From assembly GCA_020633435.1 (NCBI GenBank), contig JACKDP010000012.1, positions 81,651 to 145,650 of the forward strand: DNA of 64,000 nucleotides, written 5' to 3'. Of the stretch, positions 63,401 to 64,000 are shown piece by piece; the stretch's first letter is position 1; each line of letters opens with the position of its first letter. The translations under genes and the position numbers were made by a program. The DNA comes from Myxococcales bacterium (GTDB taxonomy: Bacteria; Myxococcota_A; Bradymonadia; UBA7976; UBA1532). The notes beneath the pieces were generated by a model. It searched no databases. It was not told the origin of the DNA and saw nothing but the letters and a program-made list of their open reading frames with translations.

Positions 63401-64000
63401 TTCAATGGGATGGCTGGAGCCCACGGGCAGGAAGAGCTGGGGCGGATCGGCCAGGAGGGCGGCGTCGGGGGTGACCAGCACGGTGGCGATGACCACCTGG
63501 CCGGTGCCCTCGTCGGTGACGCGCACCACGTCCCGGCCGGGCCGCTGGCCCGCCACGTACAGGCCGTCGTCGGCGATCTGCGCCCCGGAGGCGTCCTGCT
63601 CCAGGGCGAAGTCGAGCCGGCCGCTGCCCCCCTGGGCGCGGAACGTGAAGCGGCCGCCCGGCGGCAGCTCGATGGCCAGGGGCGCCACGGCCAGGGCGTC
63701 GACCACGCGGATCTCGGCGCGCACCTCGCCCAGGCAGCCCTCGTCCGTCACCCGCACGATGTCGGAGACGCCGGTCTGCTCGCCGGCCAGGTAGGCCCCG
63801 GTCTCGGGGTTGAGGAGCGCCCCGGAGGCGTCCTGCACCAGCGCGAAGCGCCAGTCCCCGGTGCCGCCCTCGGCCCGCAGGGTGACGAGGTCGTACACGC
63901 GGGCGAAGGCCAGGCCCGGGCTCACGCCCAGGGGCGGATCGCAGGGCTGGCGGCCTGGATCGACGGCGGCGTCGGCGGGCGGCACCGCGGCGTCGGCCGG
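60413..64000 (-). CDS. Giant FG-GAP/Ig-like surface protein, 5' end off the window
   Basis: 1195 codons are open to the right edge, so the N-terminus (probably a lipoprotein signal, since the first residues are PADAAVPPADAAVDPG) is missing. The visible part begins with at least three Ig-like units of about 80 residues (GGTGDWRFALVQDASG, GGSGRLDFALEQDASG, GGSGEFDFQV), each ending in VRVTDEG-like sequence. The remaining 900 residues are about fifteen FG-GAP units with calcium-type loops such as DLDGDGFADALVG, DVDGDGRPDLLIG and DVNGDGRADVIAG. This is an integrin-alpha-like propeller that may mediate adhesion. No catalytic motif is seen. Confidence 0.9.
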   Translation of the reverse strand, partial: PADAAVPPADAAVDPGRQPCDPPLGVSPGLAFARVYDLVTLRAEGGTGDWRFALVQDASGALLNPETGAYLAGEQTGVSDIVRVTDEGCLGEVRAEIRVVDALAVAPLAIELPPGGRFTFRAQGGSGRLDFALEQDASGAQIADDGLYVAGQRPGRDVVRVTDEGTGQVVIATVLVTPDAALLADPPQLFLPVGSSHPIEILGGSGEFDFQVEGDGVVVEAGRLQSVAPGRATIRARDRFLGTEVSFRATALRSFQAPLTRTGDASSWTFAHAPGDLDGDGFADALVGLSETDQTWADAGTVYLYRGGPDGLDPTPVHMWTGRSRHEAFGRAITTGDVDGDGRPDLLIGAHLADVGFTDTGVVRIYRGVEGGDFEDEPTWELSGPRGSDQIGISFAVCDFNGDDRLDLAVGAPLYEDRDLGPAGTNQGAILVYLGGPEGYPARADQELLGSLPDGQGGMAPAADLRIGGQVVAGDIDGDGLCDLAASTTQFNVGPGSADGLIQIFRGVPPDDLSAGGLTRLPVRVIVGDEDDSNGGNLGRRLAMGDVNGDGRADVIAGRHAHDVPGRANAGEVVVFLGGDLSSRPAGSTVSAAQADWRFVGDDANDNLGIGVAAGDVDGDGVDDVLAGGWFDEIPGEPASTGLVRVFFGVRGGLPADETDVFVRLPDPDNTRNRLFGEAVAVLGDVDGDGAADVFGAASREDTLGDDVGAFYWFPGTRSDEARSLELPGGIGGQRFGQAASVVGDVNGDGLPDAVVGAPFQGLRDNGRTGRAWLYLGEATGFSTEPALAFDEHPDHSGFDLMGWNAAPAGDFDGDGVDDFAIAARDEEPPSNLNNANLFRRDGDCPARQSNHGAIYIYRGQAGGLPSARPDWIYYGPEGNAQQSEIGTADVNGDGRADLIIGSHLWDGAPGGDSGGVEVVLGRPPSGDDRPVILCDPVFSMRGSHGSSHMGRSVIGLGDVDGDGCGEVAFGAGRENMDGLNTQGVVRVLFGFGGPGCPAEARVGVMAPGEASAEAGFALAAGDLDGDGVPDLVVGAPNHLVEGQRRGGVWVVPGTHVAGLQRRTPEASRADAEGFDPRGAAWRVEGRFPGERFGTSVGAAGSVILASTLIANYSGVPEVGGARLYQVGPTGVDRAAVGMLVGQTARPGGRLGDRAHGRAVGGRLAFIVGGYDAQGIEGDQVFDPGAAYGFYLDRP

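Noticed and set aside
1..64000. tRNA, rRNA or riboswitch genes
   Set aside because: No cloverleaf T-loop (GTTCGAATC) context, rRNA signature or riboswitch-like leader was found on either strand by eye; a covariance-model search would be needed to exclude small RNAs.

Overview
This is a very GC-rich chromosomal window from what looks like a large-genome, predatory or social type of bacterium in the myxobacterial (former deltaproteobacterial) radiation. The grounds are the extreme GC bias, many lipoproteins with an Asp/Ala/Pro-rich linker after the lipobox cysteine, MopE-type DxDCDG repeat proteins, RCC1-like and LVIVD/FG-GAP/SBBP beta-propeller surface proteins, an NTPase fused to a SUMF1 (FGE-fold) domain, a DUF4157 protein and a Myxococcus-like LexA box. 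This placement is inference; there is no rRNA, tRNA or ribosomal protein gene here to settle it. No CRISPR array, prophage or plasmid origin was seen.

Layout. Positions 1-8.7 kb: surface propeller protein (cut by the left edge), metallophosphoesterase, NTPase-SUMF1 fusion, Cys-rich Pro-Glu-repeat lipoprotein, and a large lipoprotein peptidase of membrane-dipeptidase type. Positions 8.8-18.4 kb: the most rearranged part. It holds two full tandem copies and a stub of a third RCC1-like lipoprotein gene, a 577-bp truncated copy of the 3' end of an ABC exporter gene, a four-gene exported/lipoprotein operon (12.27-16.47 kb) of visibly lower GC, and the intact ABC exporter whose 3' end is duplicated. 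The first gene of that operon carries a 12-C homopolymer that puts its lipoprotein signal out of frame with its body. Positions 18.4-20.9 kb: FecR/LysM protein and a lipoprotein in one operon with the ABC exporter. Positions 20.9-26 kb: divergent diheme cytochrome, PQQ-type sugar dehydrogenase, glycosyltransferase and a saccharopine-dehydrogenase-fold reductase. A REP-type (Y1) transposase follows at 26.1 kb with palindromic repeats beside it.

Positions 27.4-35.6 kb (mostly minus strand): an apolipoprotein-N-acyltransferase-like protein with an added His/Cys-dyad C-terminal domain, a lipoprotein, an acyl-CoA dehydrogenase translationally coupled to a PP2C-like phosphatase, and a DUF4157 protein coupled to a secreted partner. 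Positions 35.7-43.6 kb (plus strand): LVIVD propeller lipoprotein, Cys-rich lipoprotein, outer-membrane protein plus monoheme cytochrome, DUF1993 protein, and a molybdopterin oxidoreductase. Positions 43.9-47.4 kb: lower-GC exported proteins ending in a miniature RHS protein with a variable C-terminal tip and an overlapping candidate immunity gene. Positions 47.7-64 kb: Upf1-like helicase, condensation-fold acyltransferase coupled to a degenerate glutamate-dehydrogenase-like protein, CPBP protease, imuA-imuB under a LexA-like box, a large MscS/MscK channel, DUF1223 and GNAT proteins, and a giant FG-GAP surface protein cut by the right edge.

Most genes encode envelope or secreted proteins, so the common theme is cell-surface function. 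The accessory signals (tandem duplication, integration-like duplication of the ABC 3' end, homopolymer, RHS cassette with flanking repeats) concentrate at 8.8-18.4 kb and 43.7-47.6 kb.
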